Assembly: GCA_050743075.1 (NCBI GenBank)
Contig: JBOGDS010000005.1
Location: 1-64,000, forward strand
From: JBOGDS01 sp050743075
GTDB lineage: Bacteria > Actinomycetota > Actinomycetes > Jiangellales > Jiangellaceae
DNA length: 64,000 nucleotides
Direction: 5' to 3'
A model generated the notes under the pieces. It searched no databases. It saw only the letters and a program-made list of their open reading frames with translations, and was not told the origin of the DNA. The position numbers and the translations under genes were made by a program. The stretch's first letter is position 1. Each line of letters starts with the position of its first letter. This document shows positions 16,637 through 24,691 of the stretch, one piece after another.

Positions 16637-17862
16637 TCATGCCGCGCTGCCGCCTGTGCTCGACCGATCTCACGCATACGTTCGTCGACCTCGGCATGTC
16701 GCCACCGTGCGAGAGCTACCTCAGCGCTGACCAGCTCGACCAGGGCGAGGTGTTCTATCCCCTGCACGTTCGGGTGTGTTCGGGATGCCTGCTCGTCCAA
16801 CTGCCGGCATACATTCCCGCCGAGGACATCTTCAGTCACTACGCGTACTTCTCGTCGTACAGCGACTCGTGGGTTGCCCACGCCCAGCGCTTCGTAGATT
16901 CGGCGGTCAGCCGGCTGGGGCTGACGGGTGACTCGTTCGTGGTGGAAGTGGCTAGTAACGACGGCTACCTGCTGCAGCACGTCGTCGACCGGGGTATCCG
17001 CGCGCTCGGTATCGAGCCGGCGGGCAACGTTGCCGAGGTTGCGGTCAATCGTGGGATCCCCACCGAGGTGCTGTTCCTCGGCGAGGAGGTCGGCAGCAAG
17101 ATCGCCAGCGAGCATGGCCCCGCTGATCTGGTGGTCGCCAACAATGTCTTAGCGCACGTGCCCGACATCGTGGACTTTGCCAAGGGGTTGCGGGCGCTGG
17201 TCGCCGATCACGGATACGTGAGCATCGAGATCCCGCACTTGCAGCAACTGATCGACGGCCGGTTGTACGACACGATCTACCACGAGCACTACTCCTACCT
17301 GTCGCTGCTGACGACACAGCGGGTACTGGCCGCGGCCGGACTGACTGTGGTCGACGTCGAGGAGCTCCCAACACATGGCGGATCACTGCGAACCTGGTCG
17401 CGACCGGTCGAGACGGCGGAGCAACCGAGTCGTGCCGTCGCTGACCTGCTTGCCGCCGAAGCAGCAGCTGGTCTGAACAGCCTGGCCGGGCATGCGGGAT
17501 TCGCAGCCGACGTCACCCGTGCGCGCAACGATCTCGTCGAGTTCCTCGTACAGCGGTCACAGGAAGGCGCTCGGGTCGCCGGTTACGGTGCACCGGGCAA
17601 GGGAAACACGCTGCTCAACCACGCGGGCGTTCGGTCCGACCTGTTGGCGTTCACCGTCGACCGCAACCCGTTCAAGCACGGCAAGTACCTGCCCGGAACG
17701 CACCTCCCGATCCATCCGGTCGAGCGTCTTGCCGAGGAGCGGCCCGACTACGTGCTGATTCTCCCGTGGAACCTCAAGGCGGAGATCTCGGCGCAACTTG
17801 GTTATATCCGTGAATGGGGTGGGCAGCTGGTAGTACCGCTGCCCAAGCTAGAGGTTTTCTGA
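16633..17862 (+). CDS. Sugar C-methyltransferase, SAM-dependent (NovU/TylCIII/TcaB9-like)
   Basis: 409 residues; start ATG overlaps the SDR stop by 4 bp and follows GGAGG. The N-terminal zinc-binding domain has Cys pairs (CRLC and CSGC). The central methyltransferase domain has SAM motif VEVASNDGYLLQ and the acidic motif GIEPAGN. The active-site segment YHEHYSY matches the Tyr/Glu/His cluster known from the nucleotide-sugar C-3 and C-5 methyltransferases. The C-terminal domain contains GYGAPGKGNTLLN. It is predicted to add a methyl group to a keto-sugar nucleotide, forming a branched-chain sugar. Compare the degenerate paralogue at 20.8-21.9 kb. Confidence 0.9.
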   Translation: MIMPRCRLCSTDLTHTFVDLGMSPPCESYLSADQLDQGEVFYPLHVRVCSGCLLVQLPAYIPAEDIFSHYAYFSSYSDSWVAHAQRFVDSAVSRLGLTGDSFVVEVASNDGYLLQHVVDRGIRALGIEPAGNVAEVAVNRGIPTEVLFLGEEVGSKIASEHGPADLVVANNVLAHVPDIVDFAKGLRALVADHGYVSIEIPHLQQLIDGRLYDTIYHEHYSYLSLLTTQRVLAAAGLTVVDVEELPTHGGSLRTWSRPVETAEQPSRAVADLLAAEAAAGLNSLAGHAGFAADVTRARNDLVEFLVQRSQEGARVAGYGAPGKGNTLLNHAGVRSDLLAFTVDRNPFKHGKYLPGTHLPIHPVERLAEERPDYVLILPWNLKAEISAQLGYIREWGGQLVVPLPKLEVF

Positions 17863-17883
17863 TTGGATTGGGGGGCAGGCATC

Positions 17884-18723
17884 ATGAAGGTAGTGCTCTT
17901 CTGCGGAGGCTTGGGCTTACGCATGCGATCGAGCGAGGATTCCGCACCGAAGCCGATGGTGCCGATTGGCCATCGGCCGGTGCTCTGGCACGTCATGCGC
18001 TATTACGCCCACTTTGGGCACACCGATTTCGTACTCTGCCTCGGGTACGGCGCACGTGCGGTCAAGGAGTACTTCCTGAACTATCAGGAGACGCACTCCA
18101 ACGACTTCGTCCTGACCAAGGGTGGGGAACACATCGAACTACTCGGCAGTGACATCAGCGAATGGAGAATTTCCTTCATCGATACGGGCATCGACACTGC
18201 CATCGGTGAACGGTTGCGGCAGGTGCGGCGATACCTCGACGACGACGAGATCTTCCTGGCCAACTATGGCGACGTACTGACCGACGCTCCTCTCAACGAC
18301 ATCATCGACGAGGTGGCAACGAGCGACGTGGCCGCGAGTCTGCTCGCCGTGCCGCCACAGGACTCCTTCCACGTCGTCGACATCAACAGCACGTCACGGA
18401 TCACCGCGTTCACTCCCGCCGCCGAGATGAACATGCGGATCAACGGCGGCTACTTCGTGCTCAAGCAGGACATCTTCGAGTACCTGAACGAGGGCGAGGA
18501 CCTGGTCATGAACGCGTGTGTCCGCGCCGCCCGGGAGGGTCGCATGCTCGCGATTCCGTACGACGGCTTCTGGGCGGCGATGGACACGCTGAAAGAGCGA
18601 TCGTGGCTGGAGGACCTCTACCGCACCGGTCGCAGCCCGTGGGCGGTCTGGCAAGGGAACTCGGCAACCGCCGGTCGGCGTATCACTGCCGTCGACGTCG
18701 CCGATGTCAACGGAAGCCGTTAG
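17884..18723 (+). CDS. Sugar-1-phosphate nucleotidyltransferase, glucose-1-phosphate cytidylyltransferase-like (RfbF type)
   Basis: 279 residues. The N-terminal nucleotide-binding signature is CGGLGLRMR with KPMVPIGHRPVLWH, followed by ANYGDVLTD and INGGYFVLKQDIFEY, as in glucose-1-phosphate cytidylyltransferases. Family members join CTP (or another NTP) to a sugar-1-phosphate. ATG 17884 is preferred to the in-frame TTG 17863 because the conserved MKVVLFCGG begins there; a G6 tract lies 9 bases upstream. The gene lies between the methyltransferase and PIG-L genes, suggesting that it makes the activated sugar that the cassette modifies. Confidence 0.87.
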   Translation: MKVVLFCGGLGLRMRSSEDSAPKPMVPIGHRPVLWHVMRYYAHFGHTDFVLCLGYGARAVKEYFLNYQETHSNDFVLTKGGEHIELLGSDISEWRISFIDTGIDTAIGERLRQVRRYLDDDEIFLANYGDVLTDAPLNDIIDEVATSDVAASLLAVPPQDSFHVVDINSTSRITAFTPAAEMNMRINGGYFVLKQDIFEYLNEGEDLVMNACVRAAREGRMLAIPYDGFWAAMDTLKERSWLEDLYRTGRSPWAVWQGNSATAGRRITAVDVADVNGSR

Positions 18724-19383
18724 GTGATCGCGCTCCAGTTGCCGTCGGGTGCGCTACGGATCGTCTGTCTTGGCGCGCACCCCGACGACATCGAGATTGG
18801 CTGTGGCGGGACCTTGCTCACCCTTGCCGAGTCGCGAGAGATCCGCGCAGTCGTCGCCGTCGCGACCGGCTCGGGCAGCCGGCACGACGAGGCCACCAAG
18901 TCGACCGTGCGCTTCCTGCCCGGTGCGGACACCGACATGCGCGTCATCGGCCTCCGCGACGGGTTTCTGCCCACTCACTGGGGCGCTGTGAAAGAAGCCT
19001 TCGAGCAGGTGTCGAGGACGATGACCGCCGACGTGGTCTTCGCGCCGCGCCGCGACGACGCCCACCAAGACCACCGGCTGATCGCAGAACTCGCACCGAC
19101 GGTGTGGCGCGATGCGCTGGTGCTCCACTACGAGATCCCGAAATGGGACGGCGACCTCGGCAGAGTCAGCCACTATGTGGCGCTCGAGCCCGAGATTGCC
19201 CGCCGCAAGGTGGAACTTCTCCACGAGTGCTTCCCGTCGCAGGCGGGCCGCGACTGGTGGGACGACGAGACCTTCCTGTCGCTGATGAGACTACGGGGAG
19301 TCGAGTGCAGGAGCCGGTACGCCGAGGGGTTCGCGGTGCCCAAGGCCCTGTTGTCGCTGCAGGGAGGCGAAGACGGTGGATAG
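18724..19383 (+). CDS. PIG-L/LmbE-family deacetylase
   Basis: 219 residues from GTG, placed directly after the stop of the nucleotidyltransferase gene. It has the zinc-binding and catalytic motifs of the family: GAHPDDIEIGCGG (residues 18-30) and DDAHQDHRL near residue 115. Characterised members remove acetyl groups from N-acetylglucosaminyl substrates (PIG-L, MshB). Inside a nucleotide-sugar cassette it may deacetylate an acetamido sugar to a free amine. The next gene overlaps by 8 bp, so it is co-translated with the aminotransferase. Confidence 0.9.
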   Translation: MIALQLPSGALRIVCLGAHPDDIEIGCGGTLLTLAESREIRAVVAVATGSGSRHDEATKSTVRFLPGADTDMRVIGLRDGFLPTHWGAVKEAFEQVSRTMTADVVFAPRRDDAHQDHRLIAELAPTVWRDALVLHYEIPKWDGDLGRVSHYVALEPEIARRKVELLHECFPSQAGRDWWDDETFLSLMRLRGVECRSRYAEGFAVPKALLSLQGGEDGG

Positions 19384-20761
19384 TTCTGCGAACGTTGCGC
19401 AGCTGACTCCAGTCGAACCCGCCGGCGCATCCCGATCGTTCGACAGGTCCAACGCTGTGCAGCGTCGCCTGCACGCGATTGTTCCGGGCGGAGCCCACAC
19501 CTACGCGCGTGGCTCCGACCAGTTCCCCGAATCGATGACGCCGATCCTCGTACGCGGAGACGGCGCGAGAGTGCTCGACGTCGACGGCAACTGGTACGTC
19601 GAGTACGGGATGGGCCTCAGATCGGTCACGCTCGGCCACGGATACCGCCCGGTCGTGGCAGCCGTGGCGGCGGCAGCCGCCGCTGGGACCAACTTCACCC
19701 GGCCGACGGTGCTGGAACTCGAGGCCGCCGAGACATTTCTCGAGCACGTTCCCGGCGCGGACATGGTGAAGTTTGCAAAGAACGGTTCCGATGCCACGAC
19801 CGCTGCGGTCAAGCTGGCGCGCGCGGCAACCGGCCGAACCGTGGTTGGCGTCTGCGAGGACCACCCGTTCTTCTCGACCGACGACTGGTTCATCGCAACC
19901 ACCCCGATGAAGGCCGGCATCCCCACCGAGCACGCGACGCTCACGGTGACATTCCGGTACAACGACCTCGACTCGGTACGAACTCTGATCGAGACCCGGC
20001 CGGGTGAGGTCGCGTGCCTGATCCTCGAAGCTGCCACCGCTACGGCCGAACCGTCTCCTGGCTTCCTGGAAGGTGTCCGTGCCCTGTGTGACATGCACGG
20101 AGTTGTGTTGATCTTCGATGAGATCATCACCGGAATGCGCTGGTCCGTCGGCGGAGCTCAGCAGATCTACGGCGTCGCGCCCGACCTGTCGACCTGGGGC
20201 AAGGCACTTGGCAACGGCTTCGCGATCTCGGCGCTCGCCGGTCGGCGCGACCTGATGGACCTCGGCGGGCTCAGCACAGATGCTTCTCGCCCTTTCCTGC
20301 TGTCGACGACATTCGGTCCGGAGACAACCGGACTGGCTGCGTATCTGGCCGTGCGCAAGGCGTACCGCGAGCGCGACATCGTCGGCATCATGGAGCGGAA
20401 AGGAATGCTGCTGGCGGACGCGGTCAAGGCTGCAGCCGCCGATGCCGACCTGTCGGAGTATGTCTCGGTCGCGGGACGACCGTCGTGCATGGTCTTCGTC
20501 ACCCGAGACGCCGAAGGCCAACGGTCGCAGGAGTATCGCACGTTGCTCCTTCAAGAACTCCTGCGCAGGGGAATCCTGGCGCAGTCGTTCGTCATCTCCG
20601 CTGCGCACACCGACCATGACCTCGACAAGACGGTCGACGCCGTGGCCGAGGCGCTCGTGATCTATCGCAAGGCGATCGACGCCGGAACAGCCGACGGCCT
20701 CCTCGAGGGCAGACCTGTCGCCCCAGCATTGCGTGAGCACGCTAGACCCCGGCGACTCTGA
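19376..20761 (+). CDS. PLP-dependent aminotransferase, class III (glutamate-1-semialdehyde aminomutase-like)
   Basis: 461 residues; GTG start after GGGAGG, overlapping the deacetylase gene by 8 bp. Class III fold marks: FAKNGSDATTAAVKLARAAT, IFDEIITGMRW (the Asp that holds the PLP ring nitrogen) and STWGKALGNGFAISALAG with the probable PLP lysine. It resembles HemL, but sugar-cluster copies of this family are thought to transaminate other keto substrates, so it is unlikely to be the heme enzyme here. In context it may install an amine on a keto-sugar or on a side chain. It is the last gene of the SDR-methyltransferase-cytidylyltransferase-deacetylase run and converges on the second methyltransferase gene. 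Confidence 0.88.
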   Translation: MDSSANVAQLTPVEPAGASRSFDRSNAVQRRLHAIVPGGAHTYARGSDQFPESMTPILVRGDGARVLDVDGNWYVEYGMGLRSVTLGHGYRPVVAAVAAAAAAGTNFTRPTVLELEAAETFLEHVPGADMVKFAKNGSDATTAAVKLARAATGRTVVGVCEDHPFFSTDDWFIATTPMKAGIPTEHATLTVTFRYNDLDSVRTLIETRPGEVACLILEAATATAEPSPGFLEGVRALCDMHGVVLIFDEIITGMRWSVGGAQQIYGVAPDLSTWGKALGNGFAISALAGRRDLMDLGGLSTDASRPFLLSTTFGPETTGLAAYLAVRKAYRERDIVGIMERKGMLLADAVKAAAADADLSEYVSVAGRPSCMVFVTRDAEGQRSQEYRTLLLQELLRRGILAQSFVISAAHTDHDLDKTVDAVAEALVIYRKAIDAGTADGLLEGRPVAPALREHARPRRL

Positions 20762-20779
20762 CAGGCGACAATCATGGCA

Positions 20780-21916
20780 TCAGACCGAGATGAAGCCCGG
20801 TTTCGGCAATGGCACCCAAAATCGGGGAACCCAGTCACTGTCGGCGGACATGTGCCGCAGGTTCGTGATCACTTCTGCAGCGATGTCCCACGTGAGCACG
20901 ACGACTATGGCCGGTTTGTCGATGATCAACTGCTCAACCGGCCGGATCGGCACGTTGGCACCAGGAATACGACGGCCCGCCTTTGCCGGCGCCATGTCCA
21001 CCGTGTACGGGAGCAGAGTGGCATCCACGCCGGCCAGGGCCATCAGAACGGCGGCCTTCGACGGTGCGCCGTAGCCTGCAGCGGACGTACTGGTCTGGGC
21101 CGCCGACAACAGCAGCGTCCGGAACGCGGTCGCGGCGGCTTTGCCACGCTTCTCGAGGTCCTCCAGGGCGGCCACATTGTCAAGGTTGGAGCGGCGCTCG
21201 GCACTCATGAGCTCGCGGACGCTGGCATCTGCGCCGACGCCGTCCTGCGCCCGGCGAATCACCAGGCGCAAGCTCCCCCCGAATGTCGGAACCCGCTGCG
21301 CCCGAGTCACCACCAGTTCGTGCCGGCTGAACGCATGTGTCGCCGCGACCAGGGACAAGTAGCTGTAGTGCCCGTGCCGGATCGTGTCGATGAGCGAGTC
21401 CTGAACAAGTGCACCGAGGTAATAGAACTCGCAGATCAGCCTGCCGCCCGGTGCCATCCGAGCAGCGTGCGCGGCTACCGCTGCGTCCAGGTCGGTCTCG
21501 TGCATCAGGCCATGCAGGTCGACCACGAGGTCGGCAGAGGAGCCAGTACCGCGCGCGACCAAGCCGGCCTCCACGAAGCCGGGAAGCCACGAACCACCAT
21601 GGCCACTGTCGATCTCGATGATCGTGTCTCCAGCGTGGAGACCATCCTCCTGCATGATCGACAGCACCGCACGACCTGCGTGCGCGATCGCGGTCGCCGA
21701 CTCGGCGGCGCCCTGCTCGTCGATCGCGGACGGGCCGGCGGGGCCGAGTTGGACCAGCGCGCAGTTCCGGCACATGTACAGCTCGAGCGGCCACCGGGGA
21801 TCCGGGCCTGGCGAGTCATCCGGCGGGAAGATGTCCGAACCCGGAACATCGCCCAGGTCGAGGACCAGGTCGACACGTCCGGAATGGCACGAGCGACATC
21901 TATAGGTCGTGGTCAT
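20780..21916 (-). CDS. Degenerate sugar C-methyltransferase paralogue
   Basis: 378 residues, paralogous to the product of 16633-17862. It keeps the zinc-binding N-terminus (CRSC and CRNC) and the C-terminal domain (GYGAPSKAAVLMAL). The SAM motif reads IEIDSGHGGSWL instead of VEVASNDGYLL, and roughly 35 residues that include the acidic ribose-binding motif are missing between it and the LVVDLHG strand. The active-site segment reads RHGHYSY instead of YHEHYSY, losing the Tyr and Glu. It is probably inactive as a methyltransferase or changed in function. It sits on the opposite strand to its neighbours, divergent from the epimerase gene with 77 bp between. Confidence 0.85.
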   Translation of the reverse strand: MTTTYRCRSCHSGRVDLVLDLGDVPGSDIFPPDDSPGPDPRWPLELYMCRNCALVQLGPAGPSAIDEQGAAESATAIAHAGRAVLSIMQEDGLHAGDTIIEIDSGHGGSWLPGFVEAGLVARGTGSSADLVVDLHGLMHETDLDAAVAAHAARMAPGGRLICEFYYLGALVQDSLIDTIRHGHYSYLSLVAATHAFSRHELVVTRAQRVPTFGGSLRLVIRRAQDGVGADASVRELMSAERRSNLDNVAALEDLEKRGKAAATAFRTLLLSAAQTSTSAAGYGAPSKAAVLMALAGVDATLLPYTVDMAPAKAGRRIPGANVPIRPVEQLIIDKPAIVVVLTWDIAAEVITNLRHMSADSDWVPRFWVPLPKPGFISV

Positions 21917-21993
21917 GGTGGCGACAGGTTACCCGGTTCGGCTCAGGCGGCGGAACCCGCTTATCACTCACACCCAGCGACCATGGGGGCGTC

Positions 21994-22536
21994 ATGGAGG
22001 TTCTGAGGAGTTCCGTCGCCGGACTCCTGGTCTTCACGCCGACGCCACATCGTGACAAGCGCGGCTTCTTCAGCCGGACGTTCGACACTGATATTGCCAT
22101 GAAGCATGGCGTCGATCCGGCTATATTCGTCCAGGACAGCGTCTCTCGTTCCGCGTATGGCGTGATCCGAGGGCTCCATCTGCGCGCGGGCGATGGCGAA
22201 GCCAAACTCGTCAGATGCTCGTATGGCGAGATCTTCGACGTCGTTATCGACCTCCGGCCGCAGTCGCCCACCTTCCTGCGGCAGGCGTCGTTTCGATTGC
22301 GCGATGACGAATGTCGATCCCTCTATATTCCGGTCGGCTGCGCGCACGGATTCCAAGCACTCACCGATCCCGCCGACGTTGCCTACCGAATCGACCGTCC
22401 GCACGACCCTGCTGAAGATGTCACGATCGCCTTCGATGACCCTGATCTCTCGATTCTGTGGCCCCTGCCGCCTACCCTGCTGTCCGATCGAGACCGACGT
22501 GGCCAGCTTCTCGGCGACGTGCTCGGCAGTCGCTGA
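21994..22536 (+). CDS. dTDP-4-dehydrorhamnose 3,5-epimerase-like protein (RmlC/RfbC family cupin)
   Basis: 180 residues, full length for the family. Cupin marks: DKRGFFSRTF, RGLHLR with the catalytic His, AKLVRC with the conserved Lys, and IPVGCAHGFQAL. RmlC enzymes epimerise C3 and C5 of 4-keto-6-deoxy sugars. The usual rmlA, rmlB and rmlD partners are absent from the window, so it more likely acts on the special sugar of this cassette. Base composition is visibly less GC-rich than around it, with A/T-rich codons, which hints at separate acquisition. A G5 tract precedes the ATG. The stop overlaps the next start (TGATG). Confidence 0.88.
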   Translation: MEVLRSSVAGLLVFTPTPHRDKRGFFSRTFDTDIAMKHGVDPAIFVQDSVSRSAYGVIRGLHLRAGDGEAKLVRCSYGEIFDVVIDLRPQSPTFLRQASFRLRDDECRSLYIPVGCAHGFQALTDPADVAYRIDRPHDPAEDVTIAFDDPDLSILWPLPPTLLSDRDRRGQLLGDVLGSR

Positions 22537-23366
22537 TGGCGGCAAGAGCGAGGGACGGATCCCTCCGATGGCGGACCGCGATCGGGTCGGCAGGTGCCTT
22601 CACCGCATTGGCCATAGGCGTCCATCGTGGCCTCGTGGACACCTTCGACTCGATCATCCGCGAATGGGCGCGACCCGGCGACGTGTGGGGAACAGCCCAG
22701 GCCCGAGCCGACTATGTCGTCGAGGGTCTGCGCCCAGCCGTACTGGCAGGCCTACTCACGCTGTTCACCGTGGCTTTCTGCGTGATACGTCGGTCACTGC
22801 GGCCCGCGATCTTCGTCGGTGGTGTCTGGATGCTGCACGCGGCGCTCGCCGTCGCTGCCAAGGTGGCGGTCGGTCGTCCCGATCCCCACGGAACCGTCGA
22901 CAACGACGGGGGCAGTTTCCCGTCGGGTCACACCACCAGTGTCATCGTCTGCCTGGGCCTGGCCGTGCTGGTTGCGCATCCTCGGGCGGGTCGGTGGTTC
23001 TGGCTCGTCCCCGCTTTCGGGGGCTGTCTCATGGGAGCTTCCCTTCTCGTCCAGGCGGCACACTGGTCGACAGACGTCGTGGGGGGTGGCTTACTGGCCA
23101 CCGGTGTCCTCGCCGCGGCCAGCGCCTCCGGTTGGCCTCAGTGGTCCCGCGGCCGGGAACCGGCAGGAACGCTCCGAGCACGGCAACAGCCGTCTTTGGA
23201 CCGCCTCGGTCGGTGGCAGCCCGCCGAGCGCGAAATCGACTACTATGCACACGTCCGTGGCGACCAGGGGTCGTTGGTGGTCATCAGGCGACAGGGTGTC
23301 CGGGGGGCACCAGTCCGCCGCGGGTGGGTCACTGGGGGGTTTGAGTACGGGTGGGGGGCGCCATGA
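22536..23366 (+). CDS. PAP2-family membrane phosphatase
   Basis: 276 residues from ATG 22536, which overlaps the epimerase stop by one base. Hydrophobic segments alternate with the PAP2 motifs: KVAVGRPDP (109-117), FPSGHTTS (around 130) and HWSTD (176-180). The PSGH histidine and the HxxxD pair are intact, but the arginine of motif 1 (K-x6-R-P) is Asp and the arginine of motif 3 (S-R-x5-H) is Leu. Members dephosphorylate lipid carriers or phosphatidate; here recycling of undecaprenyl pyrophosphate after polymer transfer is plausible. A hydrophilic 80-residue tail follows the membrane part, and its last codons carry G6 tracts of the next gene's leader. Confidence 0.85.
   Translation: MAARARDGSLRWRTAIGSAGAFTALAIGVHRGLVDTFDSIIREWARPGDVWGTAQARADYVVEGLRPAVLAGLLTLFTVAFCVIRRSLRPAIFVGGVWMLHAALAVAAKVAVGRPDPHGTVDNDGGSFPSGHTTSVIVCLGLAVLVAHPRAGRWFWLVPAFGGCLMGASLLVQAAHWSTDVVGGGLLATGVLAAASASGWPQWSRGREPAGTLRARQQPSLDRLGRWQPAEREIDYYAHVRGDQGSLVVIRRQGVRGAPVRRGWVTGGFEYGWGAP
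23302..23358 (+). repeat. Three G6 tracts before the GDP-mannose-dehydrogenase-like gene
   Basis: G6 runs at 23302-23307, 23334-23339 and 23353-23358, the last four bases before the ATG at 23363. They are inside the last codons of the PAP2 gene. A possible -10 box TACTAT lies at about 23241. Same arrangement as the G6 pairs in front of the two divergent genes at 15.3-15.6 kb. Confidence 0.6.
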
Positions 23367-24691
23367 AGATTGCCGTTTTTGGCCTGGGCTACGTCGGCAC
23401 CGTGACAGCCGCGGGTTTGGCCTCACGAGGTCACGAGGTGTGCGGCGTCGACGTCGACGCTGTGAAGGTCGACCACATCAGCTCCGGTAGGAGTCCAGTT
23501 GTCGAGCCGGGTATCGACCAGCTCATAGCGACGGTGGTCGAGAGTGGACGGCTCCGGGCGACCACGGACCCTGTCCTGGCCCTCGACCGGGCCGACGTGT
23601 CCTTGCTCTGCGTCGGTACGCCCTCGTCGCCGCAGGGCAGCACTGACCTGACGTACCTGCGACGGGCGCTGGACGACATCAGACGGGGGCTCGCCGCCGC
23701 CACACCGCCCACGTCGGGATTCCACGCGGTCGTGGTGAGGAGCACCGTTCCCCCGGGAACGGGGGATGACGTCGTTCACGAGACCTTCGCTGGGTCGCCG
23801 CCAGCGGCAGGCTGGGCCGTGGGGACGGCGATGTGCCCGGAGTTTCTCCGCGAGGGGTCCGGTGTCGCCGACTTCTTCAACCCGCCCTTCGTGGTCCTCG
23901 GCACTGCCGATCAGCGCGTGACCGATCTGATGACGGCCATGTTCTCGTTCCTGAACCGCGAGATCAGGCTCGTCGATGTGCGCAGCGCCGAGGCCCTGAA
24001 GTACGCATGCAACGCCTTCCACGCCACAAAGGTCTCCTTCGCCAACGAGATGGCTCGCATCTTCCGGGTGTTCGGCGTCGACTCCCGCGAGGTCATGCGG
24101 GTGTTCAGCGAGGACACCGTCCTCAACATCTCCCCAGCCTACCTGATGCCGGGCTTCGCCTTCGGCGGCTCCTGCCTCCCCAAGGACCTGCGCGCGCTGC
24201 TCGACATGGCCCGGGTGAACGCGTTGGACGTCCCCCTGCTCGCCGGCACCGCACGGACGAACGAACTCGTCATCACCGACGTGGTGGATCGGCTGATCGC
24301 CAGCCCCTACCGCACGGTCGCCATGCTGGGACTGAGCTTCAAGATGGACACGGACGACCTGCGGGAGAGCCCGAACGTCGAGCTGGCGGAGCGGCTGATC
24401 GGCAAGGGATTCGACGTGCGGATCTACGACCCGATCGTCAACCCCGAGCGGCTGATGGGCTCCAACCTCCGGTACATCGACAGCCGCCTGCCGCATCTGC
24501 GTCGGCTGCTCTTCGCGGCGCCTCGCGAGGCACTGCAGGGGTGCGATGCCGCGGTGGTGGCCACGTCGGACGGCGCCGTCGTCGACGAGCTGCGCACATC
24601 ACCTCCCGGGTGGATCCTCGACCTGCACGGGCGCCTCGGCACCGAGATCGAACGACTGCCCGGCTACGAGGGTGTCGGGTGGGCGGTATGA
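23363..24691 (+). CDS. Nucleotide-sugar 6-dehydrogenase, GDP-mannose dehydrogenase-like (AlgD type)
   Basis: 442 residues. NAD-binding GLGYVG (residues 7-12), VGTPSS, VVRSTVPPGT, CPEFLREG, FANEM, and the catalytic loop GFAFGGSCLPKDLRAL with Cys271. The sequence follows AlgD closely along its whole length (for example LGLSFKMDTDDLRESPNVELAERLIGKGFDVRIYDP), more than UDP-glucose dehydrogenases, so GDP-mannose is the best guess for substrate and GDP-mannuronate for product; UDP-sugars cannot be excluded. ATG overlaps the PAP2 stop by 4 bp and begins the long coupled gene run of the island. Confidence 0.9.
   Translation: MKIAVFGLGYVGTVTAAGLASRGHEVCGVDVDAVKVDHISSGRSPVVEPGIDQLIATVVESGRLRATTDPVLALDRADVSLLCVGTPSSPQGSTDLTYLRRALDDIRRGLAAATPPTSGFHAVVVRSTVPPGTGDDVVHETFAGSPPAAGWAVGTAMCPEFLREGSGVADFFNPPFVVLGTADQRVTDLMTAMFSFLNREIRLVDVRSAEALKYACNAFHATKVSFANEMARIFRVFGVDSREVMRVFSEDTVLNISPAYLMPGFAFGGSCLPKDLRALLDMARVNALDVPLLAGTARTNELVITDVVDRLIASPYRTVAMLGLSFKMDTDDLRESPNVELAERLIGKGFDVRIYDPIVNPERLMGSNLRYIDSRLPHLRRLLFAAPREALQGCDAAVVATSDGAVVDELRTSPPGWILDLHGRLGTEIERLPGYEGVGWAV

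Noticed and set aside
19376..20761. Heme-pathway glutamate-1-semialdehyde aminomutase (hemL)
   Set aside because: The gene overlaps a sugar deacetylase gene inside the polysaccharide island and no other heme gene is near, so a sugar-pathway aminotransferase is more likely.
21994..22536. Part of a dTDP-rhamnose (rmlABCD) operon
   Set aside because: rmlA, rmlB and rmlD are all missing from the window; the RmlC-like protein is therefore assigned only at family level.
15308..23358. G6 tracts as CRISPR or tandem-repeat array
   Set aside because: Spacing is irregular and the flanking sequence differs, so no array structure; kept instead as a leader-motif observation.
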